A stretch of 46,503 nt of DNA from JADGNZ01 sp035995985. GTDB lineage: Bacteria; Acidobacteriota; Thermoanaerobaculia; Gp7-AA8. The notes under the pieces are model-generated. The model saw nothing but the letters and a program-made list of their open reading frames with translations, was not told the DNA's origin and searched no databases. Position numbers and translations under genes: made by a program. Where the stretch lies: NCBI GenBank assembly GCA_035995985.1, contig DASYJY010000013.1:1-46503 (forward strand), read 5' to 3'. Of this stretch, positions 1 to 8,712 are shown piece after piece. Numbering within the stretch: the stretch's first letter is position 1; every line of letters begins with the position of its first letter.

Positions 1-271
1 CTCGCCGGCTTCCATGAGAAGGCACTATTAGTCAAGGGCGCCGACGTGGCGGCGCCACGATTTCTGAAGCTTCGTCGTGACCCTGCTTCCATTCGCACTC
101 TGAATGAACGTCGTCGACGCTCGGTGCATGCTGAGGTCCGATAGTGGGTGCTGCAATCTGGCTCGCGGTCTTTCTTCGGCAAACGGCGCCTGGAAGACCA
201 AGCCGGCGAACGCAGTCACCCGGACGAGGCATCAAGTTTCTTTTTCCTTTGCTGCGCTTTTTCCTTTCGTT
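1..271. other. Flank downstream of the transposase, no clear gene
   Basis: One plus-strand frame is open from the window edge to a TAG at 142-144 (47 codons, rich in Arg). It could be the tail of a gene cut by the window edge, but I recognise no motif and it may be chance. The rest of the stretch is expected to hold the 3' end of the IS110-type element. IS110 elements often lack terminal inverted repeats, so I could not place the boundary. Confidence 0.25.
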
Positions 272-1363
272 CTATGCCGCGACCGCAGTGGCGTTCCGTA
301 GCGGTTCGTAGACTCCTTGACTGCACCACAAACGGTGCATCAGTACGGCCAGCTTGCGAGCGACGGCCACCACGGCGCGTTTCTTTGCGTTGGCTCCTCC
401 ACGGGCGGCGATGGCAAGGCCGTGCCGGCGCAGATCGCAATCCGGCCCGAATGGACCCAGCACGTAGTGCGCGCAGTTGACCAGAAGACTTCGAAGATGT
501 TCGTCGCCTTCCTTGGTGATGCGTTGCTGCGGATCCTGCTTGCCCGAGGCTCGTTGTCCTGGCGTCAGACCCACCCATGCGCCAACCGTGCGGCTTTGGG
601 CGAATCGCTTTCGGTCTCCGATCGTCACCGCGAACGTAATCGCCGTGAGCGGCCCCACGCCGGCGATCTGGGTGAGCACCTTCACCTCGCGAAACTCGTC
701 TTCGAACAGCCGTTCGATACTCCGATCGTACGTGGTGATCTGTTCGTTGGCCGACGTGATCAATGTCAACAGCGGCTCCAGAGCAGACCTCAACTCCGCC
801 GGGATCGCGCCTGAGGCGCGCTTGACGAACGCCTCCGCCGAGCACTTCGGCATTCGCATCCCCATCGATTTGACCGCTCCTCGGACGTGGTTGATCAACT
901 TCGTTCGTATCGCTACAGCCACCCCGCGTGCCCGAACCACTGCCACATGCTGTTGGGCACGTTGGTCTCGGTGCTCCACAGGACAGAGGAGCTTCCGATC
1001 AACTCGGACCAGCCGGGCCAGGTACTCGGCATCCACCCGGTCGTTCTTTCGCCGATTCTCGTAGATCAATCGCAGCTTGCGCGAGTTCGCTACCGTCACA
1101 TGATGTCCCAGCCGCGCCAGCAGTCGCGACACCCACGGAGAATGCGTCCCCGTCTCGATGGCAATCTGTTTTGCTCCGATGCTGCCAAACTCCTTTTCCA
1201 TCGCCGCGGCCATCGTTGGTACACGTCCTTCCCCGGTGCGTTCCCCTGCTGCGTTGACGCAGAAGAACTGTGAGAATCGATCCCCGAGGTCAACTCCTAT
1301 TGCTGCCACCTCATCCCACTCAATCTTCATCTCCCGGCGAGCTGCTTTGGTAGACTTCTTCAC
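272..1363 (-). CDS. IS110 family transposase
   Basis: A 363-aa DEDD recombinase that moves its own element. The N-terminal RuvC-like DEDD domain shows GVDLGD (Asp25), AIETG (Glu70) and NDRVD (Asp108 and Asp111). The C-terminal Transposase_20 domain shows IAGVGPLTA and the GQRASG motif that carries the catalytic Ser in this family. The GTG start at 1363 is chosen because AAAGGAG lies 7 nt upstream; an ATG 11 codons downstream has GGGAG touching it and is less likely. The frame could also be read from 1411. Length and motifs look complete, so the element may be active. IS110 enzymes are known to use a bridge RNA encoded in a non-coding end of the element. Confidence 0.9.
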   Translation of the reverse strand: MKKSTKAARREMKIEWDEVAAIGVDLGDRFSQFFCVNAAGERTGEGRVPTMAAAMEKEFGSIGAKQIAIETGTHSPWVSRLLARLGHHVTVANSRKLRLIYENRRKNDRVDAEYLARLVRVDRKLLCPVEHRDQRAQQHVAVVRARGVAVAIRTKLINHVRGAVKSMGMRMPKCSAEAFVKRASGAIPAELRSALEPLLTLITSANEQITTYDRSIERLFEDEFREVKVLTQIAGVGPLTAITFAVTIGDRKRFAQSRTVGAWVGLTPGQRASGKQDPQQRITKEGDEHLRSLLVNCAHYVLGPFGPDCDLRRHGLAIAARGGANAKKRAVVAVARKLAVLMHRLWCSQGVYEPLRNATAVAA

Positions 1364-1516
1364 GGCCAATCTCCTTTCTGTGCCTCGAGCACGTTTACCT
1401 TTGCAGCGCACATTCTGCGACTGCGCAGGAGGTTGGCCTTCTCATCTCATCTGGCTCGGCGCAGGTCGAAGGGTCCCGTCCCGCCTACCCGCCATAGCCC
1501 AAATTTGCCACGCTCA
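1364..1516 (-). mobile_element. Presumed non-coding end of the IS110-type element
   Basis: This is non-coding sequence between the transposase start and the tandem repeat. In IS110-group elements the non-coding end upstream of the transposase encodes the bridge RNA that pairs with target and donor. Placing such an RNA here is inference from position only. I did not fold the region and cannot define the element boundary. Confidence 0.3.
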
Positions 1517-1834
1517 GTTGCAGCGTGACACGCCCGTGTCGCAGCGTGACAACCCCGTGTCGCAGCGCGACAAGCCCGTGTCGCAGCGTGACAACCCCCG
1601 TGTCGCAGCGTGACAAGCCCGCGTCGCAGCGCGACAAGCCCGCGTCGCAGCGTGACAACCCCCGTGTCGCAGCGCGACAACCCCGTGTCGCAGCGTGACA
1701 ACCCCCGTGTCGCAGCGCGACAACCCCGCGTCGCAGCGCGACAACCCCGCGTCGCAGCGCGACAACCCCGCGTCGCAGCGCGACAACCCCGCGTCGCAGC
1801 GCGACAACCCCGCGTCGCAGCGCGACAACCCCCG
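1517..1834. repeat. 21-bp hairpin minisatellite, 15 units
   Basis: Fifteen tandem units start at 1517, 1538, 1559, 1580, 1602, 1623, 1644, 1666, 1687, 1709, 1730, 1751, 1772, 1793 and 1814. Three steps are 22 bp (after 1580, 1644 and 1687) and the others 21 bp. Each unit carries GTCGCAGCGCGAC (nine units) or the variant ending GTGAC (six units). The perfect version is an inverted repeat with 5-bp arms and a 3-nt loop, followed by an ACAACCCC or ACAAGCCC linker. The last six units are nearly identical, which suggests recent expansion at that end. The 22-bp steps break every reading frame, so the tract is not coding. A decayed sixteenth unit may begin near 1836. Confidence 0.95.
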
Positions 1835-1974
1835 CATCACGGTGCGGCATGGACCATTTAGCGGTGCAGCGGACCTCACGTAAGAACGTGCAGCGTAAAA
1901 ATTTAGCGCCCCCTTTGTGTCCTTGCTGTCATTCTCCGTGACATCCTGAACCGCCTCAGTGCGCAGCTGACCTT

Positions 1975-2015
1975 AAAGGTACTCGGGGTACCTAAAAAGG
2001 TACTCAGGGGTACTT
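1975..2015. repeat. Two imperfect direct repeats of about 19 bp
   Basis: Two adjacent copies of AAGGTACTC followed by GGGGTAC and CT or TT lie between the minisatellite and the end of the cyclic-di-GMP gene. The second copy has one extra A. I see no gene between 1835 and 2065, and the function of the repeats is unknown. Confidence 0.6.
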
Positions 2016-2051
2016 CAAAAGGGCTCCCGGGGTCTCTTCGAAGCCCGGAGC
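2016..2051 (-). terminator. Probable terminator of the GGDEF-EAL gene
   Basis: Read on the minus strand, a GC-rich stem with arms GCTCCGGG and CCCGGGAGC (one bulged base) encloses a 12-nt loop and is followed by CCTTTTG. It starts 15 nt after the stop codon of the upstream gene. The U-tract is short, so termination may be partial. Confidence 0.5.
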
Positions 2052-2065
2052 TAGTCCAGATAACG

Positions 2066-5000
2066 CTAAACGTGCAGCCGCACTACCCGCCCCTCGAGCG
2101 GGTACTCCGCCAAATAATCCGCGATGGCGGCGGCGGCGACGGGGCGGCTGAAGAGGTAGCCTTGCGCGGCGTCGCAGTTGCGGCGGCGGAGAAACGAGAG
2201 CTGTTCCTCGGTTTCCACCCCCTCGGCGATCACGCGCAGTTTGAGCGCGCGGGCGATGCCGACGACGGCGGTGATGATCGCGGCGTCGCCTTCGCTTGTG
2301 GCCAGGTCGCGGACGAAGGCGCGGTCGATCTTCACGGCAGTGATCGGGAAGCGTTTCAGATAGTTCAGCGATGAATAGCCGGTGCCGAAATCGTCGATGG
2401 CGATCGAGACGCCGAGCTCGCGCAGCGCCTGCAGCACTTCCACGGTTGATTCCGCGTTCTGCATCGCCGCGGTTTCGGTGATCTCCAACTCCAGCGCGGC
2501 GGCGTCGAGGCCTGTTTCGGCGAGGACGGTTCGCACGCTCTGAGCGATGTCGTATTGCTGGAACTGCCGCAGCGAAAGGTTCACGGACATCATCGGCAAA
2601 TCGAGTCCCGCGTCCTGCCACGCGCGCATCTGCGCGCACGCGGTGCGCAGAACCCACTCGCCGAGCGGGAGGATCAGCCGGCTCTCTTCGGCCAGCGGAA
2701 TGAACGCGGACGGATGCACGAGTCCGCGCTCCGGATCGTTCCAGCGCACGAGTGCTTCGACGCCGATGACGCTGCCGGTGGTGAGGCTGATCTGCGGCTG
2801 ATAGTGCAGCACGAGCTGCCCCTCGCTGATGGCGCGGCGCAGACGCGTCTCCAGCGACAGCCGCTCCACCGCGCGGCGCTTCATGTCATCTGTGCAGAGC
2901 TGATAGGTGTTGCGGCCGGCTTCCTTTGCGCGATACATCGCGCTGTCGGCGTTGCGCAGCAACGACTCCGCGTCGGCGCCGTCGTCGGGATACAACGCGA
3001 TGCCGATGCTCGCGGAGATCTCGATCGACGTCTCCGCAATCGAGAGCGGCTGCTCGATCGCGCTGCGGACTTTCTCGGCGACATTCACCGCGTCTTCCGG
3101 CTGACGCAGTTCCGAGAGAATGATCGTGAACTCATCGCCGCCGAGGCGCGCCACTGTGTCGTATTCGCGGACGTTGGCGCTGAGACGCCTGGCCATTTCC
3201 AGCAGCAGTTCATCGCCCATCTCGTGGCCGAGGGTGTCGTTGATCGACTTGAAGTGATCGAGATCGACGAACATCACCGCCAGCGACTTGCCCGAGCGCC
3301 GCGCGCGCGAAATGCTCTGGGTCAGGCGGTCGGTGAAGAGCTTGCGATTGGGCAGGTTCGTCAGCACGTCGTGATACGCGTGGAACTCAATCTGTTCCTC
3401 GGCGCGCTTCCGGTCGCTGATGTCGACGACGGTCGTGTGCACGCGGTCGCCGGCCAGCGTCAGGTTCTTGAGCGCCCAGATCGACTGGCCGTCCTTCTTC
3501 CGCAACTCCACTTCGACGCTGTTGAGCGTCTGTGCATCGTGCAGCATCGACAGCAACTCAACGCGCTCGGCAGGCCGGACGAACAGATCGCCGGAATTGC
3601 GGCCGATCAGCTCCGCGCGCTGAAATCCGAGCATGGCGGCATACGTCAGATTGCAGTCTTCGATCACGCCGGCCAGCTCCGAAACGCAGACGCCCGCGGC
3701 GTTCTGCTCGAACAGCAACCGATAGCGCAGCTCGGACTGGCGCAACGCGTCCTCGGCGGCAAAACGCGAGGTGACGTCGCGGAAGCTCCACACGCGGATG
3801 TTGGCGACGCCTTCCACCGCGCGTCCGATCGAGTAGCGCTCGAAACGACGTCCATCCTTGAACTCGATCAACTCGAAACTCTCCGCTTCCGGCTGCGCGT
3901 AAAGCGTGTCGATCGTGCGCAGGAAGTGGTGGGGATCGAGGAGTTGATCGAGAACGCAGGTGATCAGGCCACGGTCATCGCTCGCTTCGAGCAGCTCGAT
4001 GGGGATGTGCCACATGTCGACGAAGCGCTTGTTATAGGTGAGGATGCGGCCACCGTCGCCGATGACGAGGATGCCGTCCGCGGTCGAATCGAGCGTCGAC
4101 TCGAGGAGCGTCACGGCCTTGCGGGCCTCGCGCTCGGCGTCCTTCTGCTCCCGCATGTCGCGCCCGAGGATGACCACGCCGGCCGGCTCGCCGTGCTGCA
4201 GGACCGGAGCGAGCGACATCATCAGATCGACGGCGTGACCGTCCGAGGCGGTGAAACGGCGCTCCATGTTGCGGATGCTGCGGCGGCGAATCGAATCGCC
4301 GAACGGATCGTCATCGCGGGTTTCGAGTAACTCACTGATCTGGCGTCCGACCAGCGACTCGGCGCGATATCCGAGGACGCGCTCCGCAGCGGCGTTGGCG
4401 AATTCGATGCGCCCGGAGCGGTCGCAAACGAAGAGGATGTCCGCCATCGTGCCGATGATTTCGCGCGCGGCAAGCGACGGTGTAATTGCGACGAGGTCGT
4501 ACTTGCGGAAGGCGATGGCAACGATGACGACGAAGCCGAGCAGCGCCGCGTAACCGAACGGATAGACGGAGATGCCGAACTTCGGCAGGTAGTCGACGCA
4601 ACCGAGGTAGGCGACGGCGAACGCGAGGAGCAGCAGGCGAATGCGTTTCTTTTCCACGCCGCGCGACTTCGGATAGGCGCGGGCGAATTCGACCATGGCA
4701 ATGATCAGGTATCCGAAGAAGAAAAGGAGGAACGGCGGCGCGATAAGAAGGCTGTAACGCGGGTAGTAGCCCCACCAGAATTGCTGCACGCGCACGACCA
4801 GGACGCCCGTCACGCCGAGGAAGGAAAAGAGCGCGGCCAATGCCCACGCGGCGACGATAGCGCCGCGCCGCGCTTTGGCGATGCGCAGCATTTCCGCGGT
4901 GAAGTGGTAGATCGACGGCGCCAGAAACGGGACGCCGAAGTACGCGGCGCGCGACCAGAACAGCGCCGTCGCCGCATCCTTCGCGAAGTAGACGAAGGTG

Positions 5001-5224
5001 AACGCGACCAGCCACACGAACGAGGCCCCGGTCATGGCGAAGAACGCGCCGGCCATGCGCGACGGCCGCCGCGCCAGCACGCTTGCGCCGAACAGCAACA
5101 TCAGCGCCGCGGTGACGAGCGTCGGCACCGCAAACGGCGAAAAACCGTAGCGGGTTGAATCGAGGATATGCAGCAACGGGACCTCGCGATCTCCCTGGGA
5201 GGCGACAGTTTGCAGGACACGCAA
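2066..5224 (-). CDS. Membrane PAS-GGDEF-EAL cyclic-di-GMP protein
   Basis: A dual cyclic-di-GMP protein of up to 1052 aa. About 220 N-terminal residues hold a multi-helix membrane sensor resembling the 7TM region of some histidine kinases. Three PAS-like segments follow (about 260-610). The GGDEF domain (motif near residue 695) is intact, and REYD five residues upstream fits an inhibitory I-site. The EAL domain (EALVRW near 821) keeps SVNLS, ELEITE, DDFGTG, the Lys of AVKIDR and AEGVET, so phosphodiesterase activity is expected. Both activities could be present, or GGDEF could regulate EAL. The start is uncertain: TTG at 5224 has no ribosome site, and a TTG near 5176 with GAGG upstream is an alternative. 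It is divergent from the oxidoreductase. Confidence 0.9.
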   Translation of the reverse strand: MRVLQTVASQGDREVPLLHILDSTRYGFSPFAVPTLVTAALMLLFGASVLARRPSRMAGAFFAMTGASFVWLVAFTFVYFAKDAATALFWSRAAYFGVPFLAPSIYHFTAEMLRIAKARRGAIVAAWALAALFSFLGVTGVLVVRVQQFWWGYYPRYSLLIAPPFLLFFFGYLIIAMVEFARAYPKSRGVEKKRIRLLLLAFAVAYLGCVDYLPKFGISVYPFGYAALLGFVVIVAIAFRKYDLVAITPSLAAREIIGTMADILFVCDRSGRIEFANAAAERVLGYRAESLVGRQISELLETRDDDPFGDSIRRRSIRNMERRFTASDGHAVDLMMSLAPVLQHGEPAGVVILGRDMREQKDAEREARKAVTLLESTLDSTADGILVIGDGGRILTYNKRFVDMWHIPIELLEASDDRGLITCVLDQLLDPHHFLRTIDTLYAQPEAESFELIEFKDGRRFERYSIGRAVEGVANIRVWSFRDVTSRFAAEDALRQSELRYRLLFEQNAAGVCVSELAGVIEDCNLTYAAMLGFQRAELIGRNSGDLFVRPAERVELLSMLHDAQTLNSVEVELRKKDGQSIWALKNLTLAGDRVHTTVVDISDRKRAEEQIEFHAYHDVLTNLPNRKLFTDRLTQSISRARRSGKSLAVMFVDLDHFKSINDTLGHEMGDELLLEMARRLSANVREYDTVARLGGDEFTIILSELRQPEDAVNVAEKVRSAIEQPLSIAETSIEISASIGIALYPDDGADAESLLRNADSAMYRAKEAGRNTYQLCTDDMKRRAVERLSLETRLRRAISEGQLVLHYQPQISLTTGSVIGVEALVRWNDPERGLVHPSAFIPLAEESRLILPLGEWVLRTACAQMRAWQDAGLDLPMMSVNLSLRQFQQYDIAQSVRTVLAETGLDAAALELEITETAAMQNAESTVEVLQALRELGVSIAIDDFGTGYSSLNYLKRFPITAVKIDRAFVRDLATSEGDAAIITAVVGIARALKLRVIAEGVETEEQLSFLRRRNCDAAQGYLFSRPVAAAAIADYLAEYPLEGRVVRLHV

Positions 5225-5263
5225 GCGTTTGTCGAACGGCAGCAGGAGATAATCTTCGCCTCC

Positions 5264-6397
5264 ATGCCGTCAGTCGTCATCGTCGGAGCCGGCGTGATCG
5301 GCACGAGCATCGCGTATCACCTGGCGGCGCGCGGCGTGCGCGATGTGGTCGTGCTCGATCGCGGAAACGAACCGGGTGCGGGCAGCACGCCGCGCGCGAC
5401 GGGCGGTTTTCGCGCGCAATTCGCGACTGCCGCAGACATCGCGCTGTCGCTGCTGTCGCGCGAGAAGCTGATTCGTTTCAGCGATGAGATCGGCGTCGAT
5501 TCCGGCTATCGGCCGTACGGCTATCTCTTCATCGCGCGCAGCGAACAGGCGATGGCACAACTGCGAATCGCGAACGAGCTGCAGCACGCGAATGGATTGC
5601 CCGAGGCGCGCGTGATCGATGCCGAAGAAGTGCGGAGGATCAATCCGGCGATCGTCGATGACGCGATCGTTGGCGGCACGTTCTGTCCGACCGACGGTTT
5701 CATCCGCGCGATGAAAATCCTCGGCGGCTACTTCGCGGCCGCGCAGCGGCTCGGCGTCCGTTTCGAATTCGGCGTGACCGTGCGCGGCATGCGCATCGAA
5801 GGCGATCGCATCGCGGCGCTCGAAACGTCGCGCGGCGATATCCACACGGACGTTTTCATCAACGCCGCCGGAGCGTGGGCGGGCACGCTCGGCATCGACG
5901 TTCCCGTCGCGCCGCTGCGGCGGCAGGTTGCCGCGACGATCGAGACGGACGTTCTCTCCGACACGATGCCGATGACGGTGTGGGCGGACGACGGCTTCCA
6001 CTTCCGCGTCCGCGACCGCCGCGTGTTGCTGCTGTGGCCCGACGCGCTGCCGTCGAGCTTCGAGACGGCATTCGATAGGTCGTGGATGACGCAAGTGCTG
6101 GCGTTCACGAACGCACGTATCCCAATTCTTCGCGATGTGCCGATCGATCCCGATGCGTGCTGGGCGGGGCTCTACGAAATGTCTCCCGATCATCACGCGA
6201 TCCTCGGGCGCGCTCCGGCGCTCGCGAATCTATATCTCGCCAACGGCTGCTCCGGACACGGAGTCATGCACGCGCCGGCGATCGGGCAGGTTCTTTCCGA
6301 GCTGGTTCTCGATGGACAAACTTCGATCGATATTCACTCGCTGCGGGCGTCGCGGTTTGTCGAGGGTGAGGGGATCGAGGCTTCGGCGCTGCTGTAG
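5264..6397 (+). CDS. FAD-dependent oxidoreductase, DAO family
   Basis: A 377-aa flavoprotein of the D-amino acid/sarcosine oxidase fold. The Rossmann motif VIVGAGVIGTSIAYHLA begins at residue 4, followed by an acidic residue (VVLDRG) that would hold the FAD ribose. The family signature G(S/T)TPRATGGFR is seen near residue 45. The C-terminal FAD loop reads LANGCSGHGVMHAPAIG. Such enzymes oxidise amino or N-methyl groups of amino acids, but the substrate cannot be read here. The ATG at 5264 places the dinucleotide motif at the N-terminus, as usual. An in-frame ATG at 5168 would add 32 residues unlike the family. AGGAG lies about 15 nt upstream, which is longer than ideal. Confidence 0.85.
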   Translation: MPSVVIVGAGVIGTSIAYHLAARGVRDVVVLDRGNEPGAGSTPRATGGFRAQFATAADIALSLLSREKLIRFSDEIGVDSGYRPYGYLFIARSEQAMAQLRIANELQHANGLPEARVIDAEEVRRINPAIVDDAIVGGTFCPTDGFIRAMKILGGYFAAAQRLGVRFEFGVTVRGMRIEGDRIAALETSRGDIHTDVFINAAGAWAGTLGIDVPVAPLRRQVAATIETDVLSDTMPMTVWADDGFHFRVRDRRVLLLWPDALPSSFETAFDRSWMTQVLAFTNARIPILRDVPIDPDACWAGLYEMSPDHHAILGRAPALANLYLANGCSGHGVMHAPAIGQVLSELVLDGQTSIDIHSLRASRFVEGEGIEASALL

Positions 6398-6402
6398 TCC
6401 CG

Positions 6403-6480
6403 AAAGGCTTCTCACGCGGAGACGCGGAGAGAACCACTGCCTTTCTCCGCGTCCCCGCGCCTCCGCGTGAAAAGGTTTTC
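6403..6480. repeat. Dispersed palindrome, CACGCGGAG family
   Basis: CACGCGGAG on the left pairs with CTCCGCGTG on the right, and an inner pair GGAGA/TCTCC tightens the hairpin. A related copy lies at 43214-43288. Both sit just after a stop codon. The family is intergenic and REP-like. In frame it yields the HAEARGRGE-type translation often seen in spurious gene calls. Confidence 0.8.
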
Positions 6481-6509
6481 TTTCCCCCACGCCACGCATC
6501 CAATGCGCC

Positions 6510-7337
6510 ATGAAACGATTCGACCCGCGGCTCTACCAGATCGGCGCGCTGACAGTCCTTCTGCTTTACGGCATCTTCGCGCTCAACTTCGATGTGACGC
6601 TGTCGCGTGCGGTGCTGCTGGTCGGCACCGCGATCGGGACGCAGGCGGTTTGCAGCAGGATCCGAAACGTCGTGCTCGATCCGCGCAGCGCAGCGATTTC
6701 GGGGCTCTCGTTATCGCTGCTACTGCGCAGTGAGTCGATCGCGTTGCTGATCGCAGCTGCAGTCATCGCAGTCGGCAGCAAGTTCATAATTCGCATAAAA
6801 AACAAACACATCTTCAATCCGACGAACGGCGCGATCGTCGCGATGATGCTGATGACGAACCGCGTCTGGGTTTCGCCGGGGCAGTGGGGGGGCGTCGCCT
6901 TCTTCGGATTTCTGATCACGTGCATCGGCGGACTTGTCGTCAACCGCGCGGCGCGTAGCGACGTCACGTACGCCTTCATCATCTTCTGGAGCGCGCTCGT
7001 GATCGGACGTTCGCTGTGGGTCGGTGAGCCGCTGACGATTCCGTTTCATCGACTGGAGAGCGGCGCGCTTCTCCTCTTCACCTTCTTCATGATCTCGGAT
7101 CCGAAGACCACGCCCGACTCGCGCGCAGGACGGATCCTCTTCGCCGCAGTCGTCGCGTTCGGCGGCTGGTACATCAACCACCGGCTCTTCCGGACGAACG
7201 GGATTCTCTGGTCGCTCGCCGGTGCAGCGATTCTCGTCCCCATGATCGACGCGCTGCTGCCCGCGGCGCGATATCGCTGGCGCCGCGAAACCGCGGTGGC
7301 CGCGACACAACCTCACCAACTCGCAACCGCAGCTTAA
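6510..7337 (+). CDS. RnfD/NqrB-like membrane protein
   Basis: A 275-aa multi-pass membrane protein of the NQR2/RnfD/RnfE family, the membrane subunits of ion-pumping electron transfer complexes. Hydrophobic helices span most of residues 10-260. Family motifs include FNPTNGAIVA near residue 100 and ISDPKTTP near residue 190. The flavin attachment motif of NqrB and RnfD, (S/T)GA(T/S), is replaced by NGAI, so covalent FMN is not expected by the usual rule. No other rnf or nqr subunit is nearby. It is followed after 10 nt by the DUF2330 gene, so the two probably form one transcript. Family assignment is firm; the function of the orphan subunit is unknown. Confidence 0.75.
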   Translation: MKRFDPRLYQIGALTVLLLYGIFALNFDVTLSRAVLLVGTAIGTQAVCSRIRNVVLDPRSAAISGLSLSLLLRSESIALLIAAAVIAVGSKFIIRIKNKHIFNPTNGAIVAMMLMTNRVWVSPGQWGGVAFFGFLITCIGGLVVNRAARSDVTYAFIIFWSALVIGRSLWVGEPLTIPFHRLESGALLLFTFFMISDPKTTPDSRAGRILFAAVVAFGGWYINHRLFRTNGILWSLAGAAILVPMIDALLPAARYRWRRETAVAATQPHQLATAA

Positions 7338-7347
7338 GGAGGCACTC

Positions 7348-8643
7348 ATGCCGAAACGCAGCTTCATCCTCATCCTCACGTTGTTCGCAGCGGCGCAAGC
7401 GCACGCGTTCTGCGGCTTCTACGTCGCGAAGGGCGACACGAAGATCTTCAACCGCGCGTCGCAGGTTGTCATCGTCCGCGATCAGGATCGCACCGTCATG
7501 ACGATGGCCAACGACTTTCAGGGTAGCGCGCGCGACTTCGCCGTGGTCATCCCCGTGCCGACGAAGATCGAGCGGGGACAGATTCACGTCGCCGACAAGG
7601 CGCTCATCGATCATCTCGACGCGTACTCCTCGCCGCGGCTCGTCGAGTATTTCGATCCCGATCCGTGCGAAGTGCAGAAGCCGCAGATGGACATGCGCAA
7701 TGCGGTTTCGGAGTCGATTACGGTGAGCGGAAGTGCTCCCGCTCGCGCCAAGAGCCTCGGCGTCACCATCGAGGCGAAGTACACCGTCGGCGAGTACGAC
7801 ATCCTCATCCTCTCTGCGAAACAAAGCAGCGGACTGGAAACCTGGCTAACCGAGAACGGCTACAAAGTGCCGAAAGGTGCCGCGTCCGTGCTCGGCAGCT
7901 ACATCCGCCAGAACATGCACTTCTTCATCGCCAAAGTGAACCTCGGCGAGCAGGCCCGGCTCGGCTTCAACTATCTCCGTCCGCTGCAGGTCGCGTACGA
8001 GTCGCCGAAATTCATGCTGCCGATCCGCCTCGGCACCGTGAACGCGAACGGTGCGCAGGAGCTCTTCGTCTACGCGATCACAACCCGCGGACGAGTCGAG
8101 ACGACGAACTACAAGACGGTGAAGCTGCCGAGCGACGTCGACGTGCCGCTCTTCGTCCGCAAGGACTTCACGCCGTTCTACAAAGCGCTCTTCACCGAGC
8201 AGGTCAAGCGCGAAGACATGAGCGCCGTCTTCGTCGAATACGCGTGGAACATGAGCTGGTGCGATCCGTGCGCGTCCGAGCCGTTGTCTCAGGACGAACT
8301 GCGCAAGCTCGGCGTCTTCTGGCTCGATGCGGGCAGCAACGTCTTCCTCACGCGTCTCCACGTTCGCTACGACCGCGAGCACTTCCCCGAGGACCTCGTG
8401 TTTCAGGAGACAGGCGATGAGCGGCAGTTTCAGGCGCGCTATGTTCTTCATCATCCCGCGAAGAGCGGCCAGTGCGACGCTGCGATCGCGTACCGGCGCG
8501 AGTTGCATCAGCGTCAGGAAAAAGAAGCAGAGAACGTGGCCGAGCTGACGGGATGGGAAGTCAGCGATATGCGCCGCAGGATGCACCTCGATACCGCCAG
8601 TGTCACCCCGGCCGAAAAGAAGTGGTGGGAAAAGATCTGGTGA
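7348..8643 (+). CDS. Secreted DUF2330 domain protein
   Basis: A 431-aa exported protein. A signal peptide (residues 1-20, ending AQAHA) precedes the DUF2330 start CGFYVAKGDTKIFNRASQVV, followed by the conserved run of strands with DFAVVIPVP. Several Cys occur (CGFY, DPCEV, WCDPCASE, GQCDAA), suggesting disulfides or metal contact outside the membrane. AAGGAGG lies 6 nt before the ATG, a strong site. DUF2330 has no assigned activity. Its tight linkage to an RnfD-like membrane protein suggests a partner at the cell surface, but this is inference. Confidence 0.85.
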   Translation: MPKRSFILILTLFAAAQAHAFCGFYVAKGDTKIFNRASQVVIVRDQDRTVMTMANDFQGSARDFAVVIPVPTKIERGQIHVADKALIDHLDAYSSPRLVEYFDPDPCEVQKPQMDMRNAVSESITVSGSAPARAKSLGVTIEAKYTVGEYDILILSAKQSSGLETWLTENGYKVPKGAASVLGSYIRQNMHFFIAKVNLGEQARLGFNYLRPLQVAYESPKFMLPIRLGTVNANGAQELFVYAITTRGRVETTNYKTVKLPSDVDVPLFVRKDFTPFYKALFTEQVKREDMSAVFVEYAWNMSWCDPCASEPLSQDELRKLGVFWLDAGSNVFLTRLHVRYDREHFPEDLVFQETGDERQFQARYVLHHPAKSGQCDAAIAYRRELHQRQEKEAENVAELTGWEVSDMRRRMHLDTASVTPAEKKWWEKIW

Positions 8644-8712
8644 TGTTCACCGATCGCTCACGAACCTGCGGCGAGGCGGTGCGTACATTGGCGCATTCGA
8701 AAGGAGAAGCCA

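Noticed and set aside
1517..1834. CRISPR array
   Set aside because: The units are directly adjacent with no unique spacers, and no cas genes are present.
1447..1883. Open frames through the 21-bp tandem repeats (RCDAGLS-type peptide repeats)
   Set aside because: The repeat unit gives heptapeptides in every frame on both strands, but the 22-bp steps break each frame and there is no start context. The tract is non-coding.
2555..4330. Long plus-strand frame (591 codons) opposite the GGDEF-EAL gene
   Set aside because: It is antisense to clear GGDEF, EAL and PAS domains and shows no motifs. High GC keeps antisense frames open.
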